Shown here: piece after piece, positions 1-5,929 of the stretch
Numbering within the stretch: position 1 is the first letter of the stretch
Layout of the letters: the number at the start of each line of letters is the position of its first letter
Assembly: GCA_020860805.1 (NCBI GenBank)
Contig: JAJBTP010000400.1
Coordinates: 1 to 6,553 of the forward strand
Source: Tannerellaceae bacterium
Lineage (GTDB): Bacteria; Bacteroidota; Bacteroidia; Bacteroidales; Tannerellaceae
DNA: 6,553 nt
Direction of reading: 5' to 3'
The notes under the pieces: generated by a model
Told to the model about the DNA's origin: nothing
Seen by the model: the letters and a program-made list of their open reading frames with translations, nothing else
Databases searched by the model: none
Translations under genes and position numbers: made by a program

Positions 1-2
1 AT

Positions 3-221
3 ATTGAAGAATGGGTAGACGCTCCCTTTGTGGAATTTATTGACTTTGCCGACAACGAAGGTTCTTTTGATTTTGTTGTTGCCGAGAAATTGTACAAAGA
101 TTTTTCTAATTATCAACAAAAGGCAGAAATGGTATTAAGAGCATATCTTGAGTATTATAATTGTTATCGGGAAATTCTGAGAGTCGTGGCCGAAAATAAA
201 GGAGTTATTTATTATAGCTAA
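3..221 (+). CDS. Unrecognised protein, C-terminal part only (5' end outside window)
   Basis: The reading frame is open from the first complete codon at position 3 to a TAA at 219-221, so this is the last 72 residues of a gene that starts to the left. A GTG at position 30 could start a 63-residue protein. However, the open frame upstream of it, and the lack of a ribosome-binding-site-like sequence before it, favour a truncated longer gene. The visible part is acidic at first (EEWVDAPFVEFIDFADNEG), then mostly helical with many Tyr, Phe and Leu residues, ending GVIYYS. I recognise no family, transmembrane segment or catalytic motif. A 21-base AT-rich gap separates it from the following hydrolase gene, so it is probably part of the same transcript. 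Confidence 0.6.
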   Translation: MEEWVDAPFVEFIDFADNEGSFDFVVAEKLYKDFSNYQQKAEMVLRAYLEYYNCYREILRVVAENKGVIYYS

Positions 222-242
222 CCTCTAATTATAACAGAAAAA

Positions 243-992
243 ATGAAACTAACAGTTCTTGGTAGTGGTAGTGCTGGTAACTGCTATATTTTAGAGAACC
301 AGCGGGAGGATTTGATTATTGAAGCAGGTATCCGATTGCAGGATGTAAAGAAGGCACTCCGGTTTAATGTTTCCAAAATAGCGGGTTGTTTGATTTCTCA
401 CGAACATGGAGACCATGCATTATACTACCGGGAATTTTTGTCGGGTGGTTTTCCGGTATTGTCTCCGAAGGCTGTCTATCAGAATAAAGGTTGTGATGTG
501 ATGCCACCATGGGCGAAAGTCGTTTTCCCGAAAAAGGGGTATAAGGTTGGAGGTTTTAATATTGTTCCTTTTGATGTGAAACATGATGTTCCCTGTCTGG
601 GATTTATGGTTGAGCACGTTGATATGGGACGCTTGCTGTTTGTTACTGATACTATGATGCTGGAATATACTTTTCCTGTCTTAAATCATATTTTACTGGA
701 AGCAAATTACTCAGATGAAATACTGGGCGCAAATATTGAAAGCGGTAAAGCCCTGGTATCAACGCGCCGCCGCTTAATGGATTCTCACATGGAGCTGGGT
801 ACGGCAAAGGAAATCCTGAGAAGCAATAATCTGTCGGAGGTGCTGAATATCGTCCTACTTCATTTATCTGACCATAACAGTAATGAGGAACAATTCGTCA
901 GGGAAATAAAGGAGGTTACCGGAAAACCTGTTTACGCAGCTGATAAAGGGCTGGAATTGATTTATCTATTAAACCATATTGAGGTATGCTAA
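243..992 (+). CDS. MBL-fold metallo-hydrolase, YycJ/WalJ-like
   Basis: This is a 249-residue metallo-beta-lactamase-fold hydrolase, complete in length for the YycJ-like group. The fold's metal ligands are visible: HEHGDH at residues 53-58 (H53, H55, D57, H58), H114 in DVKHD, D136 in FVTDT, and H207 in LLHLSDHNS. The N-terminal MKLTVLGSGSAGNCY is typical of the group. Members are two-metal phosphodiesterases, and the YycJ branch has been linked to processing of nucleic-acid ends. Chromosomal copies sit beside walRK-type genes, but this one lies in a mobile replication block. A role in nucleic-acid metabolism of the element is therefore my inference. The protein is probably cytoplasmic because no signal peptide is seen. 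The ATG at 243 is the first start and matches the family N-terminus. The 3' end overlaps the next gene by 7 bases. Confidence 0.88.
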   Translation: MKLTVLGSGSAGNCYILENQREDLIIEAGIRLQDVKKALRFNVSKIAGCLISHEHGDHALYYREFLSGGFPVLSPKAVYQNKGCDVMPPWAKVVFPKKGYKVGGFNIVPFDVKHDVPCLGFMVEHVDMGRLLFVTDTMMLEYTFPVLNHILLEANYSDEILGANIESGKALVSTRRRLMDSHMELGTAKEILRSNNLSEVLNIVLLHLSDHNSNEEQFVREIKEVTGKPVYAADKGLELIYLLNHIEVC

Positions 993-1354
993 AAGGATTT
1001 GATAATGAGACTAAGCCGCTAACGGAATATGAAACCGGGGTATTACTACCGGTATTGATTAGTGGCTTACAAACAAAACGGGGAAAGATGAATGCTGTCA
1101 AGAATAGCTATATCGTTAAGATGTTGCGTAACAAAAGTTATGTAATATCTGAAGCGCGTGTCCGTAAGATTATTAATCATATCAGGACTCATGACCTGGT
1201 TTGTGGATTGATTGCGACCAGTGACGGGTATTATATAGCGGAAACCCGGCAGGAGTTGCAGGATTATATCGAAAGCCTCCGCGGACGGGAATGGGCTATA
1301 CGGGAAGTTCGGCAAAGTATGGAACGTCAGATTCTTCGTTATCCGTCGGTATGA
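986..1354 (+). CDS. Small winged-helix DNA-binding-like protein of phage type
   Basis: This gene encodes 122 residues. The order of predicted elements fits a winged helix-turn-helix: helix 13-30, a segment around 38-50, a likely recognition helix at 55-69 (EARVRKIINHIRTHD), and a beta wing at 73-87 (CGLIATSDGYYIAET). A charged C-terminal helix (90-117) follows and could pair subunits. Proteins of this pattern (LTEYE, LQTK-GK-NAV, ARVRKIINHIR, GYYIAE) are, as I recall, common in Bacteroidales phages and prophages beside replication genes, without an assigned function. DNA binding is inferred from the fold only. The start ATG lies inside the end of the hydrolase gene (ATGCTAA), and its own TGA overlaps the next ATG as ATGA. 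Translation of the three genes is therefore probably coupled. Confidence 0.75.
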   Translation: MLKGFDNETKPLTEYETGVLLPVLISGLQTKRGKMNAVKNSYIVKMLRNKSYVISEARVRKIINHIRTHDLVCGLIATSDGYYIAETRQELQDYIESLRGREWAIREVRQSMERQILRYPSV

Positions 1355-1764
1355 TTCAGATTGAGAAAAAGAACGGCTGGTTTGATTTTAAACCTCTGTA
1401 TGGGTTCTTTCAGGACTTTGCAGATGGTGTATATCAGATTACCATTAAACGGGTCCGGCGGGCGAGAACACTCGACCAGAATGCCTGGCTTTGGGGAATT
1501 GTATATCCCATGCTATTAAAAGGCCTTTTGGATGCAGGCTGGGAGTTTACGAGTATCGAACAGGTTCACGAGTTTTTCAAAAAGCAAATGACCATTGATA
1601 ACGTCGTAAACAAAGATACTGGAGAAGTTATAGAATTTCCCCAATCTACCAGCCTGATGGATACGGTAACTTTTTCCACTTATGTCGATAAATTAAGGGA
1701 GTACGCCCGGGAGTTCTTAAATATGGAGATTCCGGATCCCGATAAAGCATTAAAGAGAAAATGA
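1351..1764 (+). CDS. NinB-like (lambda Orf-type) recombination protein
   Basis: The 137-residue product resembles the lambda NinB/Orf family, single-strand-binding accessory proteins that act with RecFOR-type mediators in phage recombination. Supporting features are the basic stretch RVRRARTLDQNAWLWG at 35-50 (the family's conserved R..EQN...W block), a middle segment with FFKKQM, and the C-terminal block TGEVIEFPQSTSLMDTVTFS at 90-109, followed by a helix to about 124 and EIPDP. The frame also has an ATG at 1291, which would add 20 residues. I prefer the ATG at 1351 because it forms an ATGA overlap with the upstream stop and the extra residues are only the upstream gene read in another frame. 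The next gene again starts with an ATGA overlap. The family call is from remembered motifs and length. Confidence 0.72.
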   Translation: MIQIEKKNGWFDFKPLYGFFQDFADGVYQITIKRVRRARTLDQNAWLWGIVYPMLLKGLLDAGWEFTSIEQVHEFFKKQMTIDNVVNKDTGEVIEFPQSTSLMDTVTFSTYVDKLREYAREFLNMEIPDPDKALKRK

Positions 1765-1916
1765 AGAAAATACCGAATAATGTGGTATCTGAGTTAATCC
1801 GGCTTATACCAGTATTAATTGCAAATCTTCCGGAAAAGAGAAGCACCCGGCTGGATAACACAGTCCGCCTATTAAAGAAGTGTATTGAAAAATTAAAAAG
1901 CTTAGAGGAATTATAA
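1761..1916 (+). CDS. Small 51-residue hypothetical protein
   Basis: This short gene begins at an ATG that overlaps the NinB-like stop codon (ATGA at 1761-1764). Its TAA overlaps the ATG of the initiator gene (TAATG at 1914-1918). It fills the space between two genes exactly, which is the main evidence that it is translated. The product is basic and helical: a hydrophobic helix at about 8-23 (VVSELIRLIPVLIANL) and a second amphipathic helix at about 30-50 rich in Lys and Leu. It has one Cys (C41) and no metal or membrane motif that I recognise. Its function is unknown. It could be a small partner of the recombination or initiator protein, but nothing in the sequence shows this. Confidence 0.6.
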   Translation: MKKIPNNVVSELIRLIPVLIANLPEKRSTRLDNTVRLLKKCIEKLKSLEEL

Positions 1917-2625
1917 TGGCACTAAGGAACCAACCGTATTTACCCCTGTATGTGCAGGATTTTATGACAGATGAGAAGTTGAATGAGTGTTCAGCTGCTT
2001 CTACGGGGGGGTATATATCCGGATAATGTGTTTAATGCACAAATCAGAAGAGTACGGAAAGATTACGCTTAAGAATAAGGATTTGTCTTTATTTAATGGC
2101 AAATCTCCTATCGAAAGGTTTGCTTCCAAATTTATTAAGCATATGCCATATTCCACAGATGTTATTAGGGCGGCTTTATTGGAGTTGATTGAGGAGAATG
2201 TTCTTTTTATCGATGGAAATAGTCTTTGCCAAAAGCGGATGATTAAAGATGGTCATTTGAGTACTGTTAGAGCTGTTGCCGGGAAGAAGGGAGCAAATAA
2301 AACTAATCAGAAATATTTCGCCGAGGCTAATTCCCAGCAAACAGAAACGGCAAATAATGAGCAAAGCATTCCGGAGGAAGTTCCAGAGAAAGAGCCTAAA
2401 GTGAAAAAGAAAAAATATGCCGATACTGTTAGCCTTACAGAAAAAGAGTATGCTGCTTTGGTAGAACTGGCAGGCGAAAAGGGTGCGGCACGTATGATTG
2501 AAATTTTAGATAATTACAAAGATTCTCATGGAAAACGGTACAAATCGGATTATAAAGCGATTAAGAATTGGGTAGTTGATAAATACAACGAAGAAAGACA
2601 AAAAAAATGGAACCAAGGAAGCTGA
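1916..2625 (+). CDS. Phage replication-initiator-like protein, frame interrupted at a G7 run
   Basis: Two frames join into one protein of about 236 residues. The first frame, from ATG 1916, gives MALRNQPYLPLYVQDFMTDE and then KLNECSAASTGG, and stops at TAA 2024-2026. The second continues from 2011 as VYIRIMCLMHKSEEYGKI and ends at 2625. Together they match the N-terminal winged-helix domain of DUF1376/DUF4373-like phage replication proteins (LYVQDF-TDEKL...STGVYIRLMC-LHK). A Lys/Glu-rich linker follows, then a C-terminal domain (LTEKEYAALVELAGE...YKSDYKAIKNWVV) typical of replisome organisers that recruit the helicase loader. The join lies at seven G (2005-2011). A -1 shift there restores the frame. 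Without it, only a GTG at 1987 or an ATG at 2026 (overlapping the TAA as TAATG) could start the larger part, missing the first helices. It could be a pseudogene, a programmed frameshift or a sequence error. Confidence 0.72.
2005..2011 (+). other. G7 run at the frame break, slippery-site pattern
   Basis: Seven consecutive G follow AC in the initiator-like gene. In the upstream frame they read as the last base of ACG, then GGG, then GGG. This is the X-XXY-YYZ arrangement that permits a -1 ribosomal slip and gives S-T-G-G-V-Y-I. Related proteins, as I remember them, have a single Gly here (STGVYI), which would need only five G. A two-base gain in the run therefore explains the break equally well. 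A ten-base palindrome (TATCCGGATA, 2016-2025) lies just downstream but leaves no loop, and I see no convincing stimulatory stem. Confidence 0.5.
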
Positions 2626-3332
2626 GTTTAATAATAGAAACCATTAAAAAGGAGTACAGCGAAATTATGACGAATCCTTTTGACGACTTATCCAACGAAG
2701 AGGTTTACCACCAGCACGCTGATTTAGTTTGTGCATGCGGACACCTGGTACTGGCAAAAGAACGTAAACAGTTTGTCGTTGATAAGTACAATAAGGATAT
2801 TTTGCGTTTCCTCCTGTATTATTTCAATAACAACCCCGAAGCAGAAAACGTATTCCCCGGAAAGGGGCACAAGCTTCATAAGAACCTGATGGTCTGCGGG
2901 GAGGTTGGTGTGGGAAAAACTTTGATAATGGAAATATTTGCGGAGTATCTGAAAAAGACACGGAATCCGAATAGCTTTATAAATATCTCAGTTACTGAGA
3001 TGATAAACTATTACAAGGTCCATAACCATTTGGATAAATATACCTACAATGAGAATAGTACCAATAAAATCGAAGGCGCTCCTTTAAATGTTTGCTTGAA
3101 TGATGTCGGTTTGCAGACCCATCTACATTTTGGTACAGATACCAAGGTGCTTGTAGCAGACTTTTTTCATGCCCGGAACGAAATATGGATGCAGTATGGT
3201 ATGTATGCTCATATCACTACCAACCTTACTGCTACTGAGATAAAGGAATATTTCCATGATGAGCACGGCCGGTTAGAGGATCGCTTCAAAACGTATAATG
3301 TGATTCACCTGAAAGGGAAATCGAGAAGATAA
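2607..3332 (+). CDS. DnaC-like AAA+ ATPase, putative helicase loader
   Basis: This is a 241-residue AAA+ protein of the DnaC/IstB-like group. Such proteins load the replicative helicase DnaB onto DNA bound by an initiator. Walker A is GEVGVGKT at 98-105. The Walker B position reads NVCLNDVG at 161-168, so the usual first acidic residue is Asn and only D166 remains. Sensor-like ITTNLT is at 203-208, and an arginine-finger-like GRLEDRF is at 221-227. The roughly 60-residue N-terminal part before the ATPase core would hold the helicase-binding region and contains CAC (42-44). The gene overlaps the initiator gene by 19 bases, which fits a loader partner. The ATG at 2607 has a poor upstream site. 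A second ATG at 2667, with AAAAAGGAG at 2646-2654, would shorten the product by 20 residues. Confidence 0.85.
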   Translation: MEPRKLSLIIETIKKEYSEIMTNPFDDLSNEEVYHQHADLVCACGHLVLAKERKQFVVDKYNKDILRFLLYYFNNNPEAENVFPGKGHKLHKNLMVCGEVGVGKTLIMEIFAEYLKKTRNPNSFINISVTEMINYYKVHNHLDKYTYNENSTNKIEGAPLNVCLNDVGLQTHLHFGTDTKVLVADFFHARNEIWMQYGMYAHITTNLTATEIKEYFHDEHGRLEDRFKTYNVIHLKGKSRR

Positions 3333-3368
3333 TTATTAATCAACGCAACGGATTAAAAATTTAACAGT
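3333..3368 (+). other. Longest intergenic gap, AT-rich, no clear signal
   Basis: These 36 bases between the helicase-loader gene and the 134-residue protein gene are the only place where an internal promoter would fit outside coding DNA. I see neither a Bacteroidetes-type -7 element (TAnnTTTG) nor a terminator-like hairpin with a T run. No purine-rich ribosome-binding site stands before the ATG at 3369; the bases there read AAAAATTTAACAGT. It is most likely a spacer within one transcript. Confidence 0.3.
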
Positions 3369-3773
3369 ATGAAATTTTTTATTTATGAGAAGTCCAATAC
3401 AGGACTGGAACCCACAGGCGAAAGATGTCTTCGCATAAGTGGCAAAAACGGGTATGTAAGTATTTCGAAGCATGCAGGTGTGGAACTGGGATGGAAGAAG
3501 GACGACCGTATTGTCTTTGCTCAGGATGCTCCCAATAGTAAAAACTGGTATGTAGCGAAAGCTGACCCAAGCAATGAAAAGGCTTTCCAACTCAAAGCAC
3601 CCGGAGGGGTTCTCTCCTTATCCTGCCGGGGTATGGTTCAGAAGATTCTTTCCACCATTGGTAAGAATGCCAAAGGTCAAAAGTTTCTTATTTCTAAAGA
3701 ATCCTGCAAAGACGGGGAACTGGAATTTCATCAGTTATTTCCGGTACCTGAGACTCCAAAAGCAAAAAAATAA
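3369..3773 (+). CDS. Unrecognised 134-residue protein with AbrB-like pattern
   Basis: I do not recognise this family. The N-terminal half contains GKNGYVSISKHAGVELGW at 25-42, followed by KKDDRIVFAQD and NWYVAKA. This resembles the beta-strand, short helix, LG-K-GD, strand order of AbrB/SpoVT swapped-hairpin DNA-binding domains. A second, weaker copy of the same order may follow (GGVLSLSCRGMVQKILST at 79-96, then GQKFLISKE). A two-domain AbrB-like fold is inference only. The tail is Pro/Lys-rich (FPVPETPKAKK) and probably flexible. There is no signal peptide or membrane segment. It follows a 36-base AT-rich gap, the longest complete gap in the window, and ends 6 bases before the sigma-like gene. 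Confidence 0.65.
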   Translation: MKFFIYEKSNTGLEPTGERCLRISGKNGYVSISKHAGVELGWKKDDRIVFAQDAPNSKNWYVAKADPSNEKAFQLKAPGGVLSLSCRGMVQKILSTIGKNAKGQKFLISKESCKDGELEFHQLFPVPETPKAKK

Positions 3774-3779
3774 GCGATT

Positions 3780-4304
3780 ATGGAGCCAAATAAGGTAATA
3801 TATCATTTTTGGATAGATGTGTGCTACAGGAAGCTTGCAGACAGCTTAAAAGCGAATAATCTGTACAATGAAGATGTTTTCCATGATACGCTATTGGAAA
3901 TCTATTCTAATTTGCCTGAGCAGGTTGAAATTTCGGTTTCAAAATGTACTTCATTATTTGTACAGCTGTACCGGAAAAAGTTCCTTCAAAATATTAGCAA
4001 GGAAAGCAGGTATGTAAAGTTCGAAACTCCTATTCTCGAACTTATTGTTTCCGGCTCTTCTCCGGAAGAGGAAGAAAACAACGGAGAAGCAGAAGCGGAT
4101 ATTCTTCCCCATCTGAAAAAAGTGGCAAACAGAGTTCTTTCTCCGGATGAATATAGGCTATTCAATACTTATGTAGCTTATCCAACAGTTTCTATCCGGA
4201 AATTGAGCCTCTATATAGGTATTCCCTGCTCTATTCTAACGAAGCAGATAAGCAAGATTAAGGAAACTATAAGAAATAATTACCCAATAACAATAAATAT
4301 TTAA
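3780..4304 (+). CDS. Sigma-70-like (region 2 / region 4) protein, putative
   Basis: The 174-residue product has the layout of a small ECF-type sigma factor or sigma-like regulator. Residues 29-42 (YNEDVFHDTLLEIY) match the region 2 helix pattern (ED-V-HDTLL-IY). A stretch with LFVQLYRKKF (59-68) follows. After an acidic linker (PEEEENNGEAEAD) comes a region-4-like block: LSPDEYRLFNTYVAY at 120-134, then a helix-turn-helix SIRKLSLYIGIPCSILTKQI at 138-157 and KIKETIRNN. Region 2 is weaker than in true sigma factors and I see no clear -10-recognition signature. It may be a DNA-binding relative rather than a working sigma factor. Its likely role is transcription control of the element. It sits 6 bases after the previous gene and 3 bases before the clamp gene. 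Confidence 0.55.
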   Translation: MEPNKVIYHFWIDVCYRKLADSLKANNLYNEDVFHDTLLEIYSNLPEQVEISVSKCTSLFVQLYRKKFLQNISKESRYVKFETPILELIVSGSSPEEEENNGEAEADILPHLKKVANRVLSPDEYRLFNTYVAYPTVSIRKLSLYIGIPCSILTKQISKIKETIRNNYPITINI

Positions 4305-4307
4305 GAT

Positions 4308-5429
4308 ATGGAATTAAATAGTTTTACAATCGGGAAAAGTAGTCTACAAAAGGAATTGCAAAAAGTGGTGGGTGTTATAAATAACAAGTGTATGCTACCT
4401 ATCCATAGTAATTTCCTTTTTGAGATGGAAGGTAACAGGCTTACTATAACAGGGAATGATACTACAGTTCAGATACAAACAGTAATACTACTGGAGAATG
4501 CGAATAATTCTTTTAGTTTCTGTTTGGAAAAAACAATATTGGATGTATTAAAGGTTCTTCCAGAACAACCTATTACGGTATCTTTCAATTCCGATATACT
4601 GAAAGCCACCTTTCAACATTCGACAGGAGAATATCACTTTCCTTTATTACAATCGACTGCATATAGTAAAATGAAGGAGGTGGATAAATTTACTTTTGAC
4701 TATCCGGCTAAAAATCTGAAATCCGTTCTTGAGCGGAGCTATAAGCAAATGGGAAACAATGATTTGCACCCCATTATGAGTGGTATATACGTCGATATTA
4801 AACCGGACGAGATTGTGTTTGTTGCTTCGGATGGTCATCGTTTATCCAGGTTATCGGACAAGATTAGAGATATAGCATCCAATCCTTTCCTGATACCCAG
4901 AACCGCCGTATCTCTTCTTATTAAAATTCTTGGCAGTTCCGAAGATAGTGGAAATGTTATTATAAGCAATGATAAGACAAATGTGGCTGTTACGGTTGGT
5001 AATACTACTTTGACAGCTCGCCAGATAGAGGGTAATTATCCGAAATATGATACTGTTATTCCCCGGGCGAATACTAATCGTCTGGTTGTGGAAAGCAAAA
5101 CGCTTACCGGTATTATCAATCGGCTGTTATTGGTTTCCAGTTCTTCTACCCATCTGATTAAGATTTCTGCAGGCCTTGATAAGACAGTTTTCTCTGCCGA
5201 GGACGTCGATTATAATAAGTCAGCTAAGGAGGAAACAGAATGGATTGCTAACGAGTCTATTGAGATAGGTGTTAAAGGTAGCTTTTTGACTGAGTTGTTG
5301 AGTTCTATCCCCGGCAATGTTGTTATGTCTTTTTCCGGGCCGCAAACTGCTATTCTGATTGAGCCGGAGAATAAAGAGAAGGATTCTGAGGCAGTGTATT
5401 TATTAATGCCTTTAATGTTGAATGTTTAA
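4308..5429 (+). CDS. dnaN: DNA polymerase III beta subunit (sliding clamp)
   Basis: This is a full-length sliding clamp of 373 residues (E. coli DnaN has 366). The ring tethers the replicative polymerase and many other partners to DNA. Visible landmarks are LPIHSNFLFE at 30-39 in domain I, the domain II signature SDGHRLS at 174-180, EGNYPKYDTVIP at 241-252 at the domain II-III boundary, and YLLMPLMLNV at 364-373, equivalent to the E. coli terminus YVVMPMRL. Residues lining the peptide-binding pocket (G176, H177, R178, L179, M367, P368) are kept, so the clamp should still bind partner motifs. Sequence divergence and the setting in a mobile replication block suggest an element-encoded second clamp rather than the host's chromosomal gene. 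It begins 3 bases after the sigma-like gene and leads into the PRTRC genes. Confidence 0.95.
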   Translation: MELNSFTIGKSSLQKELQKVVGVINNKCMLPIHSNFLFEMEGNRLTITGNDTTVQIQTVILLENANNSFSFCLEKTILDVLKVLPEQPITVSFNSDILKATFQHSTGEYHFPLLQSTAYSKMKEVDKFTFDYPAKNLKSVLERSYKQMGNNDLHPIMSGIYVDIKPDEIVFVASDGHRLSRLSDKIRDIASNPFLIPRTAVSLLIKILGSSEDSGNVIISNDKTNVAVTVGNTTLTARQIEGNYPKYDTVIPRANTNRLVVESKTLTGIINRLLLVSSSSTHLIKISAGLDKTVFSAEDVDYNKSAKEETEWIANESIEIGVKGSFLTELLSSIPGNVVMSFSGPQTAILIEPENKEKDSEAVYLLMPLMLNV

Positions 5430-5440
5430 ATCTTACAATT

Positions 5441-5914
5441 ATGTTTTTTACAGAATTAAATAATTTGCTTGCAGCCGGACAATCGGTTACAATTACCATA
5501 CATAAAACAGCCGTTAATATGACGGTTTCAGTACTTCCTAAAGATACCCGGGTAAAGGACCCGGCTGTTAAGAATCTCAAAAGTTTCGATGTGACAGCCA
5601 CTGCGGAGGAACTGGATGCTGAGTTTTTAAATGAACTCAAAAAACCATTAATGAAATCCACCGGATTACTTTCCAATTTAGTGCAGTTTGAGCAGGGAAT
5701 TACTGATACTGAGAAAAATTCCAAAGTTGGCAAGGAAAAAGAAGAGAAAGTAAAAAAGCTGATAGAGATAGCAGAAGCACTGGAACAGGAGAAGAAGAAG
5801 GAGGAAGCATTCGCCAAGTATAAAGAGGTTTTGGAGGTTGACCCACATAACCATAAGGTGTTAAAGAAGACTTCCGAGTTGGAGAAAGAGTTGAAACAAC
5901 CATCACTATTTTAA
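5441..5914 (+). CDS. PRTRC system protein E, with C-terminal clamp-binding-like motif
   Basis: The 157-residue product matches the PRTRC protein E family at its N-terminus (MFFTELNNLLAAGQSVTITI, then SVLPKDTRVKD). PRTRC clusters also encode ParB-related, ThiF/E1-like and other small proteins on plasmids, phages and integrative elements. Their function is unknown. Residues 1-55 look like a beta-rich domain, and residues 56-90 are helical. Residues 97-152 form a very charged helical region whose part at about 110-137 (ALEQEKKKEEAFAKYKEVLE, VDPHN) resembles a single TPR hairpin. The last five residues are QPSLF (153-157), close to the bacterial clamp-binding consensus QL(S/D)LF. The gene begins 11 bases after dnaN and ends 15 bases before protein C, in the same reading frame as protein C. 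Confidence 0.88.
   Translation: MFFTELNNLLAAGQSVTITIHKTAVNMTVSVLPKDTRVKDPAVKNLKSFDVTATAEELDAEFLNELKKPLMKSTGLLSNLVQFEQGITDTEKNSKVGKEKEEKVKKLIEIAEALEQEKKKEEAFAKYKEVLEVDPHNHKVLKKTSELEKELKQPSLF
5897..5911 (+). other. Codons for terminal QPSLF, putative beta-clamp-binding motif
   Basis: These are the last five sense codons of the PRTRC E gene, encoding Q-P-S-L-F at the very C-terminus after a charged helix (ELEKELK). Bacterial polymerases, MutS, Hda and others bind the clamp through a QL(S/D)LF pentapeptide at a free terminus or on a flexible segment. Gln, Ser, Leu and Phe match here, and Pro replaces the tolerant second position. The functional reading is an inference. Confidence 0.55.
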
Positions 5915-5916
5915 AG

Positions 5917-5923
5917 AAAGGAG
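5917..5923 (+). promoter_or_regulatory. Shine-Dalgarno site before PRTRC protein C
   Basis: AAAGGAG lies in the 15-base gap between the PRTRC E stop and the C coding region. It is among the clearest ribosome-binding sequences in the window. It leaves 6 bases before ATA at 5930 and 3 before ATT at 5927, which supports initiation here. It is 36 bases from the GTG at 5960, too far to serve that codon. Confidence 0.65.
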
Positions 5924-5929
5924 AAAATT

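Noticed and set aside
1291..1350. Longer start for the NinB-like protein at ATG 1291
   Set aside because: The extra 20 residues only re-read the winged-helix gene in another frame, while ATG 1351 makes the same ATGA overlap seen between the neighbouring genes.
2016..2025. Palindrome TATCCGGATA as a frameshift-stimulating hairpin
   Set aside because: A perfect palindrome with no loop cannot form a stable hairpin in a single RNA strand, and I found no larger stem around it.
2607..3332. QTHLHF (residues 170-175) in the DnaC-like protein as a second clamp-binding motif of QxxLxF type
   Set aside because: It lies just after the Walker B strand inside the folded AAA+ core, not on a free end or loop likely to reach the clamp, so it is probably a chance match.
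5350..5817. A 155-residue minus-strand frame across the dnaN and PRTRC E junction
   Set aside because: It crosses two well-supported plus-strand genes. Its Ser/Phe-rich make-up is the reverse complement of Lys/Glu-rich coding DNA.
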